A DNA stretch of 6,001 nucleotides from an uncultured Collinsella sp. (GTDB lineage: Bacteria > Actinomycetota > Coriobacteriia > Coriobacteriales > Coriobacteriaceae): positions 1 to 6,001 of the forward strand of contig CATXKN010000019.1 in the NCBI GenBank assembly GCA_958370785.1, written 5' to 3'. A program made the translations under genes and the position numbers. Below are positions 1 to 6,001 of the stretch, piece after piece; position 1 is the first letter of the stretch, and each line of letters opens with the position of its first letter. The notes beneath the pieces were generated by a model. That model did not search any database, had not been told where the DNA came from, and worked only from the letters and a program-made list of their open reading frames with translations.

Positions 1-1034
1 ATGAGCGTCGAGTTCTTGAGGCCGAATATCAGCACGTTCAGGCGCTCGACGCCGGAAGCGGAGGGGATGTCCGCGTCGCAGTAGCCAGGGTCGAACGTGG
101 ACTCGAACGCCTCGGCATACGCCTTCATGTTGTCGAGAATCTCGACCTTGTCGCCGTTGCAGTACCTGCCGATGAAATCCTTGTAGGACTGGAAGAGGTT
201 CGAAGTACGCGAATAGAAGAGCTTGTCCTCGGTCGTGACGCCACGCCTCTTGTCCTGGACCAGAATCTGGAGGAACGCGTCGAAGAAGAGGTCGACGAGC
301 GTGCGCTTGATGCGCCCGGTAACGATCTCCTGCTCCCAATACTCCCTCTTCTCAGCCGTGGGCTCGAAGACGTCTTCCCAGCACTCCTTGAACGCCTGCT
401 CGTTCTCGCGGTTGAAGAAGTAGTTCTTGAGGAGCTCCGCCGTCGTCAGGCGCACCCCGAGCGAGTTGATGGTGTCGAATATCTGCTGCTCGTCCTCGCC
501 CTCGGTAAGATCGATGCAGACGAACTGGACGTTCGACTTGATCGTGTTCCTGTCGACCTTCTCCGGGTCGATATTCTTGAGGAAGTAGTTGTAGGCAAGG
601 ACGATGGCCGAGGAGCCCTCGAGGGGTTCGCAGCCCGTGGCGCTGACGACCTTTTCGAAATCCTGCCGGTCGTACTTGCCGTGCCGCAAGGCGACATCGC
701 CGGTCTCCAGGACGAAATCTCGCTCAAACAAATTGTTGGTGCCGTTTTTTGCACAGAGTGCCTTGAAGAAGATGACCATGGTCGTGAGTCGCTGCTGGCC
801 GTCGATGACGGTGCGAACCTCGGAGACCTCGGACCAGGTGTTGCCGGAGGAGGCCTGCTTCAGGATGATGGAGCCCAGGAAATAGGGCCGCTTCGAGGCC
901 GTGACGAACTCCATGTCGCCGAGGAAACGCTCCCATTGCTCTTCTCCCCAGACGTACGCCCTTTGGTAAAAAGGTATTTCGAGCAGGCGCGATCCGTTGA
1001 ACACGCCGCTTATCGTTGCTTTTCCTGCATCCAT
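1..1034 (-). CDS. DUF262 (GmrSD/SspE/BrxU-like) restriction protein, 3' end missing
   Basis: The frame is open from an ATG at 1034 to the left edge: 344 residues are visible and no stop is reached. Three DUF262 hallmarks are present in order: IPFYQRAYVW (residues 20-29), IDGQQRLTT (77-85), and a segment starting IFDTIN and ending LLKNYFF (185-207). Family knowledge: DUF262 is a ParB-like NTPase domain found in GmrSD, SspE and BrxU. Its DGQQR motif is needed for nucleotide hydrolysis, which drives cleavage of modified phage DNA. An HNH-type DUF1524 nuclease domain often follows; here it would lie outside the window, so cutting activity is inferred. The start is well fixed: an in-frame TAA lies at 1064-1062, this is the only ATG after it, and the first motif begins 20 residues in. 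The gene shares its strand with the upstream Mod-Res-DUF4238 operon but is separated by about 295 bases with promoter-like sequence. I see no frameshift or missing key residue in the visible part. Confidence 0.93.
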   Translation of the reverse strand, partial: MDAGKATISGVFNGSRLLEIPFYQRAYVWGEEQWERFLGDMEFVTASKRPYFLGSIILKQASSGNTWSEVSEVRTVIDGQQRLTTMVIFFKALCAKNGTNNLFERDFVLETGDVALRHGKYDRQDFEKVVSATGCEPLEGSSAIVLAYNYFLKNIDPEKVDRNTIKSNVQFVCIDLTEGEDEQQIFDTINSLGVRLTTAELLKNYFFNRENEQAFKECWEDVFEPTAEKREYWEQEIVTGRIKRTLVDLFFDAFLQILVQDKRRGVTTEDKLFYSRTSNLFQSYKDFIGRYCNGDKVEILDNMKAYAEAFESTFDPGYCDADIPSASGVERLNVLIFGLKNSTL

Positions 1035-1042
1035 CCTTAAAG

Positions 1043-1046
1043 CCCT
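1043..1046 (-). promoter_or_regulatory. Probable Shine-Dalgarno for the DUF262 gene
   Basis: The minus strand reads AGGG, then 8 bases, then the ATG at 1034. A second AAGG directly abuts the ATG and is too close to act as a binding site. The match is modest but is the best one upstream of this start. Confidence 0.5.
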
Positions 1047-1050
1047 ATCT

Positions 1051-1109
1051 ATCCTTTGCGGTTATTGCTGGCGGGGTCAATTTTATCAATACGCTGCTTG
1101 ACCCTTTAA
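1051..1109 (-). promoter_or_regulatory. Candidate promoter of the DUF262 gene
   Basis: This is the most AT-rich stretch in the gap before the DUF262 gene. On the minus strand, TAAAAT at 1085-1080 matches the -10 consensus at five of six bases. TTAAAG at 1109-1104 lies 18 bases upstream as a weak -35. That would give a leader of roughly 40 bases. An alternative uses TTGACC (1080-1075) as a near-perfect -35 with a poor -10, AAGGAT (1056-1051), 18 bases on. The call rests on hexamer matches and position only. The inverted repeat at 1074-1104 overlaps the first candidate -10. Confidence 0.4.
1074..1104. repeat. Inverted repeat GGGTCAA-N17-TTGACCC, possible operator
   Basis: Two perfect 7-base arms (1074-1080 and 1098-1104) flank a 17-base AT-rich spacer 40 to 70 bases upstream of the DUF262 start. 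The arms bracket or overlap the promoter-like hexamers, as expected for a dimeric repressor site. The long loop and the lack of a following T-run on the minus strand argue against an intrinsic terminator there. No regulator gene is visible in the window. A 7-base match could also be chance. Confidence 0.4.
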
Positions 1110-1328
1110 TGTTCCCGGTCCTTGCCGTCTTCTCCCCAGAAGGTGCTCGAAGATGATGCGCAGGTCCTCGTCATCAAGGCAGCCGCCCTCGAGGCAGCCA
1201 CGGTCGATGGTATCGATCATCGTCTGCCCCTTCTTCTTCGAGCGGTCGTAGATCACTGTGTCGAGGGATAGCTCCCTGCCGTCGCGCGTGAACATCTCGT
1301 GCATGAATTCGGCACTGTTCGCTTGACT
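1086..1328 (-). pseudogene. Unrecognised small reading frame, probable 3' remnant of a lost gene
   Basis: This frame lies directly behind the DUF4238 stop (TGA at 1331-1329), in the same frame, and runs to a TGA at 1088-1086. It could start at ATG 1304 (72 residues) or ATG 1295, but I see no convincing Shine-Dalgarno for either. From about 1316 to 1135 the codons are strongly G/C at third position, like the neighbouring genes (for example CTC GAC, ATC TTC GAG). After that they turn into rare codons (AGA, GGA, ACA, TTA) as the frame enters the DUF262 upstream region. That pattern fits a truncated gene tail better than an intact gene. The peptide is charged, with KKK and an acidic DDED followed by LRIIFEHLLG. 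It loosely recalls the C-terminal tail of SNF2-type helicases, but I cannot establish homology. It could also be a real small protein. Confidence 0.35.
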
Positions 1329-2213
1329 TCAATCGCGTACCGCGTGCTCGAGCGGGCCGCTTCCCCTCGATATGGCGACATCCCAATGCTCGCAGTTAAG
1401 CAGAAGAAGTCGGTTCATGAACTCGACGCCCGAAAAACCGAGTCTCGCAAACGGCGGAAATAGAGGGTCATCTGAAAAGACCGCAGCATACTCACTGCTC
1501 AACGGCATATACGCGAGATGAAAATCGTACGAGTCGTCCTCGGGCCCGATGATGAACATAGGCATCGACGTCGTAACGAACCCTGAGCCGACGGGTGCCC
1601 TAAGGATGGAGAAGCTCTTCTCAAAAAAAGCCTTTCGAATACGGTTAACTGGCACAATATCATCGTTGGAGAAGAGCATGGTTGCGGCGGCGGCAAGCTC
1701 GACCACCGCTTGGGAATCCCCGCGCCAATCCGACCAATCGAGCAAGCCGAGCTCATAGGGTGTCAGATGAACGTTTCTGAGCAGCTCTTCGGCAGTCTCG
1801 CGTGACCATTTCTTGTCGACGCGCATACTGATAGGGTGCCGGACGATGATATTTGCTGCCAGCTCGCAAACGGCGGCTTTCCCATCAGAATACCCTTCGT
1901 CTTCGCACTGGTCTTCTTTCTGGCGTTCCAAAAAGCGATCGTAAAGCGGCGCGATGCGGCTCTCGAGCTCAGATAGCTTAACCTCGATGAGGTTCTGCGC
2001 ATAGAATCTGTCTGTCGCATCGCCTGTCGCATCGGCATGCTCGACCTCATAAAGATCGCGCATGCTGCAAAGGTTCTCGCAATTCGTGCGGAAGAAGGAG
2101 CCCTTCTGTCTGCTGTAGGCATGAAGCTGCCCGGAGGAATCCGCGAAATGGCGCAGGTAGAACCGCGGCACCCAGTGCTGCTTTCGCGTCATCTTTCCGG
2201 GCAGCTTCGACAT
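1329..2213 (-). CDS. DUF4238 family protein, third gene of the type III R-M operon
   Basis: This is a complete 294-residue protein of unknown function. The N-terminus carries the DUF4238 signature KQHWVPRFYLRHF (residues 11-23). Other segments follow the usual family plan: LESRIAPLYDRF (83-94), IIVRHPISMR (122-131), a strand region ending FVTTSMP (212-218), YMPLSSEYAAVF (235-246), and a C-terminal segment from FMNRL to VAISR (265-283). The length is normal, so it looks intact. There is no signal peptide or membrane segment, so it is probably cytoplasmic. The ATG at 2213 is one base past the Res stop and has GAAGG six bases upstream. An in-frame TGA at 2225-2223 rules out an earlier start; a second ATG at residue 8 is less well placed. 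The coupling suggests co-expression with Mod and Res, and so a possible accessory role in defence, but this is inference. Its G+C is lower than that of Res (32 of 60 bases at 1861-1920), hinting at separate acquisition. Confidence 0.9.
   Translation of the reverse strand: MSKLPGKMTRKQHWVPRFYLRHFADSSGQLHAYSRQKGSFFRTNCENLCSMRDLYEVEHADATGDATDRFYAQNLIEVKLSELESRIAPLYDRFLERQKEDQCEDEGYSDGKAAVCELAANIIVRHPISMRVDKKWSRETAEELLRNVHLTPYELGLLDWSDWRGDSQAVVELAAAATMLFSNDDIVPVNRIRKAFFEKSFSILRAPVGSGFVTTSMPMFIIGPEDDSYDFHLAYMPLSSEYAAVFSDDPLFPPFARLGFSGVEFMNRLLLLNCEHWDVAISRGSGPLEHAVRD
2012..2035. repeat. 12-base tandem duplication inside the DUF4238 gene
   Basis: CTGTCGCATCGC (2012-2023) is followed directly by CTGTCGCATCGG (2024-2035), 11 of 12 identical. 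The unit is a multiple of three and encodes DATG-DATD (residues 61-68), so the frame is kept. It lies in a probable surface loop between the N-terminal motif and the first long helix. Confidence 0.7.
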
Positions 2214-2214
2214 C

Positions 2215-5200
2215 CTAAGCCTTCACCGCCTCGTATTGGTAGGTCGTGCGCACGTTGTAATGGAAGTCGTTTCCGAGGTCCAGCGCCTCGAAGTGCTTCT
2301 TGGCGCAGCCGATCTTGATCTTCTCCGCGTCGCGCAGGGCGGGCTCGCCGTTCTTGCCGCCCTTGGTCTCGGTCACGAAGTACACGCGGCGCTCGCCGTC
2401 GGCCTCCTCGACGTACGCCCAGTCGGGGTTGTAACTGCCGAGCGGCGTGTCGATCTTGAACGCCGAGGGCAATTTCGCGAACACGAGAACCTCCTCCTGC
2501 TTGTCTAGAGCCTCGGCAAAGGAGCGCTCGACCCCCGCCGAGTCGTAGACCACGTAGTTGTACAGGCTCTTGCTCGTCATGTCCGGCTTCCACGCGTTCT
2601 GCCCAAGGTAGGCCGTGTAGTCGTCAAGCTCGAGGTCGCGCATGGTGTACCACTCGTCCTCGGGAAGGCGCACGTACTTGATGCCCTGGGCGATGAGGTC
2701 GTTCTTCACGCGGTTGATCTTGTCGCCGACCTGCGCGAGGAAGGTCGCGGGGTCGATCTCGAACTCGTCGAGGCGGCTGCAGCCCTCGAGGATCGCCTTG
2801 ATGGTGCCGCGGGTGAGCCCGACGGCGTCCTGCAGCTCTGCGATCGGGTCGGGAAGGTCGTATTTCACCTTTCCCGAAACGGACACCACGGAGGTGCCCG
2901 TGCCCTCGGCGCTCACGCCCGCGTCGTCGATGCCCAGCGAGGCACGCTCGCTCGTCACCTGGGGCGGGCGCACGGCGAGCATGCCGTCGACAGCTTCGAT
3001 GGCATGTTCGATGAGCTTGCCGGAGTCGAACTCGACCTGGAAGCGCGTGCGCTGGCGGATGCGGTCCCACAGGGCCTGGAACGCAGGGTCGAGCGTGACG
3101 TCCTTCTGCAGCTCGACCGAGACCTCCTTGGCCTTGTCACGGATCTGGACCCTCTGGGACTTGTGGATGATGATCGCCTCGACCTGCTCCTTGGCAGGCT
3201 CGAGCTCGGCGGGGAGCTCGACCTTGCCCTCCTCGGCGGCCGCCTTCAGCTCGGGCGTCACCGCGCCCTTGTCGTCGACCATGCCGGTCGCGACGAGGTG
3301 GTCGTAGACCTGCTTGGACTTCTCGTAGCCCAGGCGCTCCTCGACGCCATCATCGCCCTTGACCGTGACCTTCGTGAAGCTCTCCGGAGTGATGACGCCG
3401 AACTTGAAGTCCTCAGCCTCAAGCTCCTTCTGCAGGCCGTTGGCGAAGTCGTCGTAGCTCTCGTTCGCGATGACGGTGAGCACGTTCGCCTCTGGGTCGT
3501 ACAGGCGCTCGCCATCCTGGTTCACGCACAGGCGCAGACCGCGGCCGATCTTCTGGCGCTTGGTCAGGTTGTCCTTTGTCTCGACGAGCGTGCAGATCTG
3601 GAACACGTTGGGGTTGTCCCAGCCCTCCTTGAGCGCGGAGTGGCTGAAGACGAAAGAGACGTCCTTGTCCGCGTCCTTGCCGTCCGGGAAGGAGATGAGC
3701 GTCTCCTTCTTCTGCATGATGAGCTCGAAGGCCCCGGCGTCGTCGGCGGTGCCGGCGGCTCCCTTGGAGTCCTTGAACTTGCCCTTCTTGTCCTTGGCGA
3801 AGTATCCCTGGTGCACGGCGTGGGGGTCGCGCACCAGCGGGGCGCCGACGGCTTCGTAGCACTCGAGCCACGTGCCCTTGCCGATCCCCGCCGCCTTTGC
3901 GATGCGACGAGGCGCCTTCGAGTTCAGGGCACCTGCGTACTCCTCCTCAAACATCAGGGCGTACAGGCCGCCGTGGACTTCGGGCTCGTAGACGCGGTAT
4001 CGGTCGACGCGGTCGATGAAGAAGAGCGAGAGCACCTTCACGCCGCGCGGCCACAGCTCGAACTGGCGGGCCAGGTGGTCCTCGATGGTGCGGCGGATCT
4101 GCGCGCGCTTGACGACCTCCTCGTTGACGTCGCCCAGCGCCTCGCCGAGCTCGAGCACCTCGCCGTTCTGGAACTCTATGAACTCGTCGCCCACTGCGGC
4201 GCCGATGTTGTTGACCACCCAGCCGCTCTCGTAGTCGCTGTTCTCGCCGCTCTTCTGGTAGAGGTCGTTGCCGGTCTTCACCGTGACGGCCTTGCGCTTC
4301 TGCGTGCCGTCGGCCTGGCGCACGTCGATGGACACCTTGGCGGAGAACGGGTCGGACTTGACGGACTCGAGCCTCACGTACGCGCCGTTGAGGTTCGCCT
4401 CGGCCTTGATCGAGTCCACGCAGATGCCCTTCACCAGGTGGCGCTCGAAGGCGTCGACCGGCGTGAGGCGGTAGATCATGTTGTAGGCCTGCTTGTGCGT
4501 GGCCGAGTAGCGCAGCACGAACAGCGGGTTCAGGCTCTTGATGGCGGCCTTGGCCTGCTTGGTGTTGTCGACGCTCTGGGGCTCGTCGATGATGACGACG
4601 GGCTTGCAGGCGCTCACGAGCTCGCGAGGGCTGAAGCCGCCGGTGAGCTTCTCGCTGGGACGGTGGAAGAGGTTGCCCTCCTTCGCGGTGCCATCCTTCT
4701 CGAGGCCCTTGTTGAACGCGTCGATGTTGATGACCATGACCTGGATGGAGCTCGACGTGGCGAAGTTACCCACCGGCCCCATGTCCTTCGAGTCGTACAC
4801 GAAGTAGTCGAGCGGCGTGCGGTCGTAGAGCGTCTCGAAGTGCCTGCGGGTGGTCTGGAGGCTCTTGAGGACGCCCTCGCGGATGGCCACGCTCGGCACG
4901 ACGATAACGAACTTGGTGATGCCGTAGCGGCGGTTTAGCTCGTAGATGGAGCGGATGTAGACGTAGGTCTTGCCGGTGCCGGTCTCCATCTCGACGGTGA
5001 AGTCTCGCAGGCGCCCATCGGTGAGGACGTCGGTTGCCGGGAGGCAGCCCTCCTCCTGCACGGCGTGCAGGTTGTCGAGGAGCTGGCCCGGCGCCACGCG
5101 AAGCTCGTTGCCGTGGCCGACCATGAGCTCGCCGATTGCCGTCTGGCCTTTGCGGCCGGAATCGGCGGAGAATACGCTGCCAATAAATTGTTGTCCGCGG

Positions 5201-5277
5201 AACAGGTCGCAGGTTGCTTCGATGGCCTCCAGCTGGTGCTGCTGGTCGGATGAGAACTTGAACTCGAGCGCCGCCAT
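2215..5277 (-). CDS. res: Type III restriction enzyme, Res (helicase/endonuclease) subunit
   Basis: This is the 1020-residue ATP-dependent restriction subunit of a type III system. With Mod it recognises a short asymmetric site, uses ATP to move along DNA, and cuts beside the site when it meets an oppositely oriented unmethylated copy. Superfamily 2 helicase motifs occur in order: METGTGKT (Walker A, 97-104), VVIIDEPQ (motif II, 227-234), SAT (motif III, 258-260), EGWDNPN (motif V, 551-557) and QKIGRGLR (motif VI, 575-582). The C-terminus holds the nuclease site: NPDW (950-953, with D952), then ETK (970-972), a PD-X17-ExK arrangement. Every key residue is present and the length is usual, so it should be active. 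The ATG at 5277 follows the Mod stop by one base. It is preceded by GAGG, and an in-frame TGA at 5292-5290 excludes an earlier start. Third positions are strongly G/C throughout, which creates long false frames on the opposite strand. Confidence 0.97.
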   Translation of the reverse strand: MAALEFKFSSDQQHQLEAIEATCDLFRGQQFIGSVFSADSGRKGQTAIGELMVGHGNELRVAPGQLLDNLHAVQEEGCLPATDVLTDGRLRDFTVEMETGTGKTYVYIRSIYELNRRYGITKFVIVVPSVAIREGVLKSLQTTRRHFETLYDRTPLDYFVYDSKDMGPVGNFATSSSIQVMVINIDAFNKGLEKDGTAKEGNLFHRPSEKLTGGFSPRELVSACKPVVIIDEPQSVDNTKQAKAAIKSLNPLFVLRYSATHKQAYNMIYRLTPVDAFERHLVKGICVDSIKAEANLNGAYVRLESVKSDPFSAKVSIDVRQADGTQKRKAVTVKTGNDLYQKSGENSDYESGWVVNNIGAAVGDEFIEFQNGEVLELGEALGDVNEEVVKRAQIRRTIEDHLARQFELWPRGVKVLSLFFIDRVDRYRVYEPEVHGGLYALMFEEEYAGALNSKAPRRIAKAAGIGKGTWLECYEAVGAPLVRDPHAVHQGYFAKDKKGKFKDSKGAAGTADDAGAFELIMQKKETLISFPDGKDADKDVSFVFSHSALKEGWDNPNVFQICTLVETKDNLTKRQKIGRGLRLCVNQDGERLYDPEANVLTVIANESYDDFANGLQKELEAEDFKFGVITPESFTKVTVKGDDGVEERLGYEKSKQVYDHLVATGMVDDKGAVTPELKAAAEEGKVELPAELEPAKEQVEAIIIHKSQRVQIRDKAKEVSVELQKDVTLDPAFQALWDRIRQRTRFQVEFDSGKLIEHAIEAVDGMLAVRPPQVTSERASLGIDDAGVSAEGTGTSVVSVSGKVKYDLPDPIAELQDAVGLTRGTIKAILEGCSRLDEFEIDPATFLAQVGDKINRVKNDLIAQGIKYVRLPEDEWYTMRDLELDDYTAYLGQNAWKPDMTSKSLYNYVVYDSAGVERSFAEALDKQEEVLVFAKLPSAFKIDTPLGSYNPDWAYVEEADGERRVYFVTETKGGKNGEPALRDAEKIKIGCAKKHFEALDLGNDFHYNVRTTYQYEAVKA
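2220..2224 (-). promoter_or_regulatory. Shine-Dalgarno of the DUF4238 gene, inside the end of res
   Basis: The minus strand reads GAAGG, six bases before the ATG at 2213, within the last codons of the Res gene. The preceding T makes an in-frame TGA (2225-2223) that blocks any earlier start. The arrangement points to translational coupling with Res. Confidence 0.7.
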
Positions 5278-5278
5278 G

Positions 5279-6001
5279 CTAGACCGTCCTCAATTCGATC
5301 TCACAGCCCATGCGCTCGCCGGCGTGCTTGAAGATCTGCACGGCGTTGAGCTTGAGGGTGTCGTCGAGGACGGAATCGAGGATGAGAACGCGCCTGGGCT
5401 CCATGTCGGCGATGGCCTCGAGCGCCTCAATGGTGAGGCCTCGGGACATGCAGCAGACGAGCTCGTCGCAAGCGACGGACCAGATGGGATAGCCCGCGGC
5501 TTCAGACTTCTCGACGGGCAGCGTGAGCTCGAGGCCCCATTTGAGCATCATCTCGAAGACGATATCCATATCGGAGCGATCGGGCTTGACCACGTCGAAG
5601 AGGAGCTGACCGGGCTCGGGCTTCTCAATGCCGGACTCATCGAGCTCGAACACACGGAAGCCGATGTCGGGAAGCTGCTTGGGTCCCTCGCCAAGCTTGA
5701 GTTGACGGTTGGATTCCTCGAGCTCGGTTTTGATTTTGTCGCCTGCGCGGCGAATGCGTCCTTCGCCTATGTCGCAGAGAGTCTCATACCCGTCCTTGTA
5801 GGCGTCGCGTTTCGGGTCACAAGGCTCTGGAAGCTGGACAAGGATAAACTGATAGCGATCATCTTTTCCGAGCTCCTGCAGGAACATGGCATGGGCGGTC
5901 GATGCTGAGCCTGAGAAAAAATCAAGCACAATATCACCCGTGCTTAAATGCTCATGTACGGTAAGGAAGCAAGCAACCGAAAACAAGAGATAGACCGCCA
6001 G
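5279..6001 (-). CDS. mod: Type III DNA methyltransferase (Mod), C-terminal part only
   Basis: The last 240 residues of an adenine-N6 methyltransferase are visible. The frame stays open to the right edge, so the true start lies outside; a TTG at 5986 is merely internal. The key landmark is DIVLDFFSGSASTAHA (visible residues 23-38), the motif I S-adenosylmethionine-binding loop. In beta-class enzymes such as type III Mod this loop lies in the C-terminal half, after the catalytic DPPY motif and the target recognition domain. The expected next segment, FILVQLPEP, follows. The C-terminal DSVLDDTLKLNAVQIFK and the final EIELRTV match the typical Mod tail. Family role: Mod reads the recognition site, methylates one adenine in it to protect host DNA, and forms the complex with Res, whose gene begins one base after this stop. 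Codons in the first 70 or so visible positions are less G/C-biased (27 of 60 bases G/C at 5941-6000, against 39 of 60 at 5461-5520). Confidence 0.95.
   Translation of the reverse strand: MAVYLLFSVACFLTVHEHLSTGDIVLDFFSGSASTAHAMFLQELGKDDRYQFILVQLPEPCDPKRDAYKDGYETLCDIGEGRIRRAGDKIKTELEESNRQLKLGEGPKQLPDIGFRVFELDESGIEKPEPGQLLFDVVKPDRSDMDIVFEMMLKWGLELTLPVEKSEAAGYPIWSVACDELVCCMSRGLTIEALEAIADMEPRRVLILDSVLDDTLKLNAVQIFKHAGERMGCEIELRTV
5288..5291 (-). promoter_or_regulatory. Shine-Dalgarno of res, inside the end of mod
   Basis: The minus strand reads GAGG ten bases before the Res ATG (5277), within the last codons of Mod. An in-frame TGA (5292-5290) overlaps it, so the ATG is the first usable start. Together with the one-base gap TAG-C-ATG this suggests coupled translation of Mod and Res. 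Confidence 0.6.

Noticed and set aside
446..936. Minus-strand Arg/Ser-rich and His-rich open frames within 446-754 and 724-936
   Set aside because: They overlap the DUF262 gene in other frames. Only the frame starting at 1034 carries the family motifs.
1074..1110. Intrinsic terminator formed by the GGGTCAA/TTGACCC repeat
   Set aside because: The stem is only 7 base pairs with a 17-base loop, and no T-run follows on the minus strand.
1623..1629. Seven-base T tract (minus strand) in the DUF4238 gene as a phase-variation switch
   Set aside because: It is short and isolated and encodes ordinary Phe codons. The frame is intact, and nothing else suggests slippage.
3004..4938. 644-residue open frame on the plus strand opposite res
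   Set aside because: It mirrors the strong G/C third-position bias of res. The translation is a low-complexity Leu/Val/Ala/Asp/Glu-rich string with no recognisable motif, while the opposite strand has every helicase and nuclease motif.
4970..5908. 312-residue plus-strand open frame across the mod-res junction
   Set aside because: It is antisense to two well-supported genes, has no recognisable domain, and is explained by codon bias.
5279..5986. A short 235-residue methyltransferase starting at TTG 5986
   Set aside because: The frame continues upstream to the window edge without a stop, and the motif I loop needs the N-terminal catalytic half. The TTG is internal to a longer mod gene.
1..6001. 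CRISPR arrays, tRNA or rRNA genes, insertion-sequence ends
   Set aside because: I saw no spaced direct repeats, tRNA-like cloverleaf, transposase motif or paired terminal repeats.

Overview
The window is a GC-rich bacterial DNA segment in which every gene I can support lies on the minus strand. It therefore reads from right (6001) to left (1). It looks like part of a phage-defence island. Third codon positions are mostly G or C, and 44 of 60 bases are G/C at 3181-3240 by hand count. This suggests a high-GC host. My guess is a gut-type actinobacterium (Coriobacteriia or Bifidobacterium-like), but nothing in the window fixes the taxon.

Layout in transcription order. (1) 6001-5279 is the C-terminal 240 residues of a type III DNA methyltransferase (Mod), whose 5' part lies beyond the right edge. 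(2) 5277-2215 is a complete 1020-residue type III restriction subunit (Res), with superfamily 2 helicase motifs and a C-terminal PD-ExK nuclease site. (3) 2213-1329 is a complete 294-residue DUF4238-family protein of unknown function. (4) About 295 bases (1328-1035) hold no convincing intact gene. They contain a codon-biased open stretch that looks like the remnant of another gene, then an AT-rich segment with an inverted repeat and promoter-like hexamers. (5) 1034-1 is the first 344 residues of a DUF262 protein (GmrSD/SspE/BrxU-like, with DGQQR motif), running off the left edge.

Mod, Res and DUF4238 are separated by single nucleotides (TAG-C-ATG and TAG-G-ATG). Each downstream gene has a Shine-Dalgarno sequence inside the end of the gene before it, so the three probably form one translationally coupled operon. 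Mod would set the recognition sequence and protect host DNA by N6-adenine methylation. Res, in complex with Mod, would translocate on and cut DNA with unmodified sites. The DUF262 protein would be an NTP-dependent, modification-dependent restriction factor and appears to have its own promoter. The DUF4238 protein has no known role. Its position as a tightly coupled third gene of a type III restriction-modification operon is the most interesting feature here.
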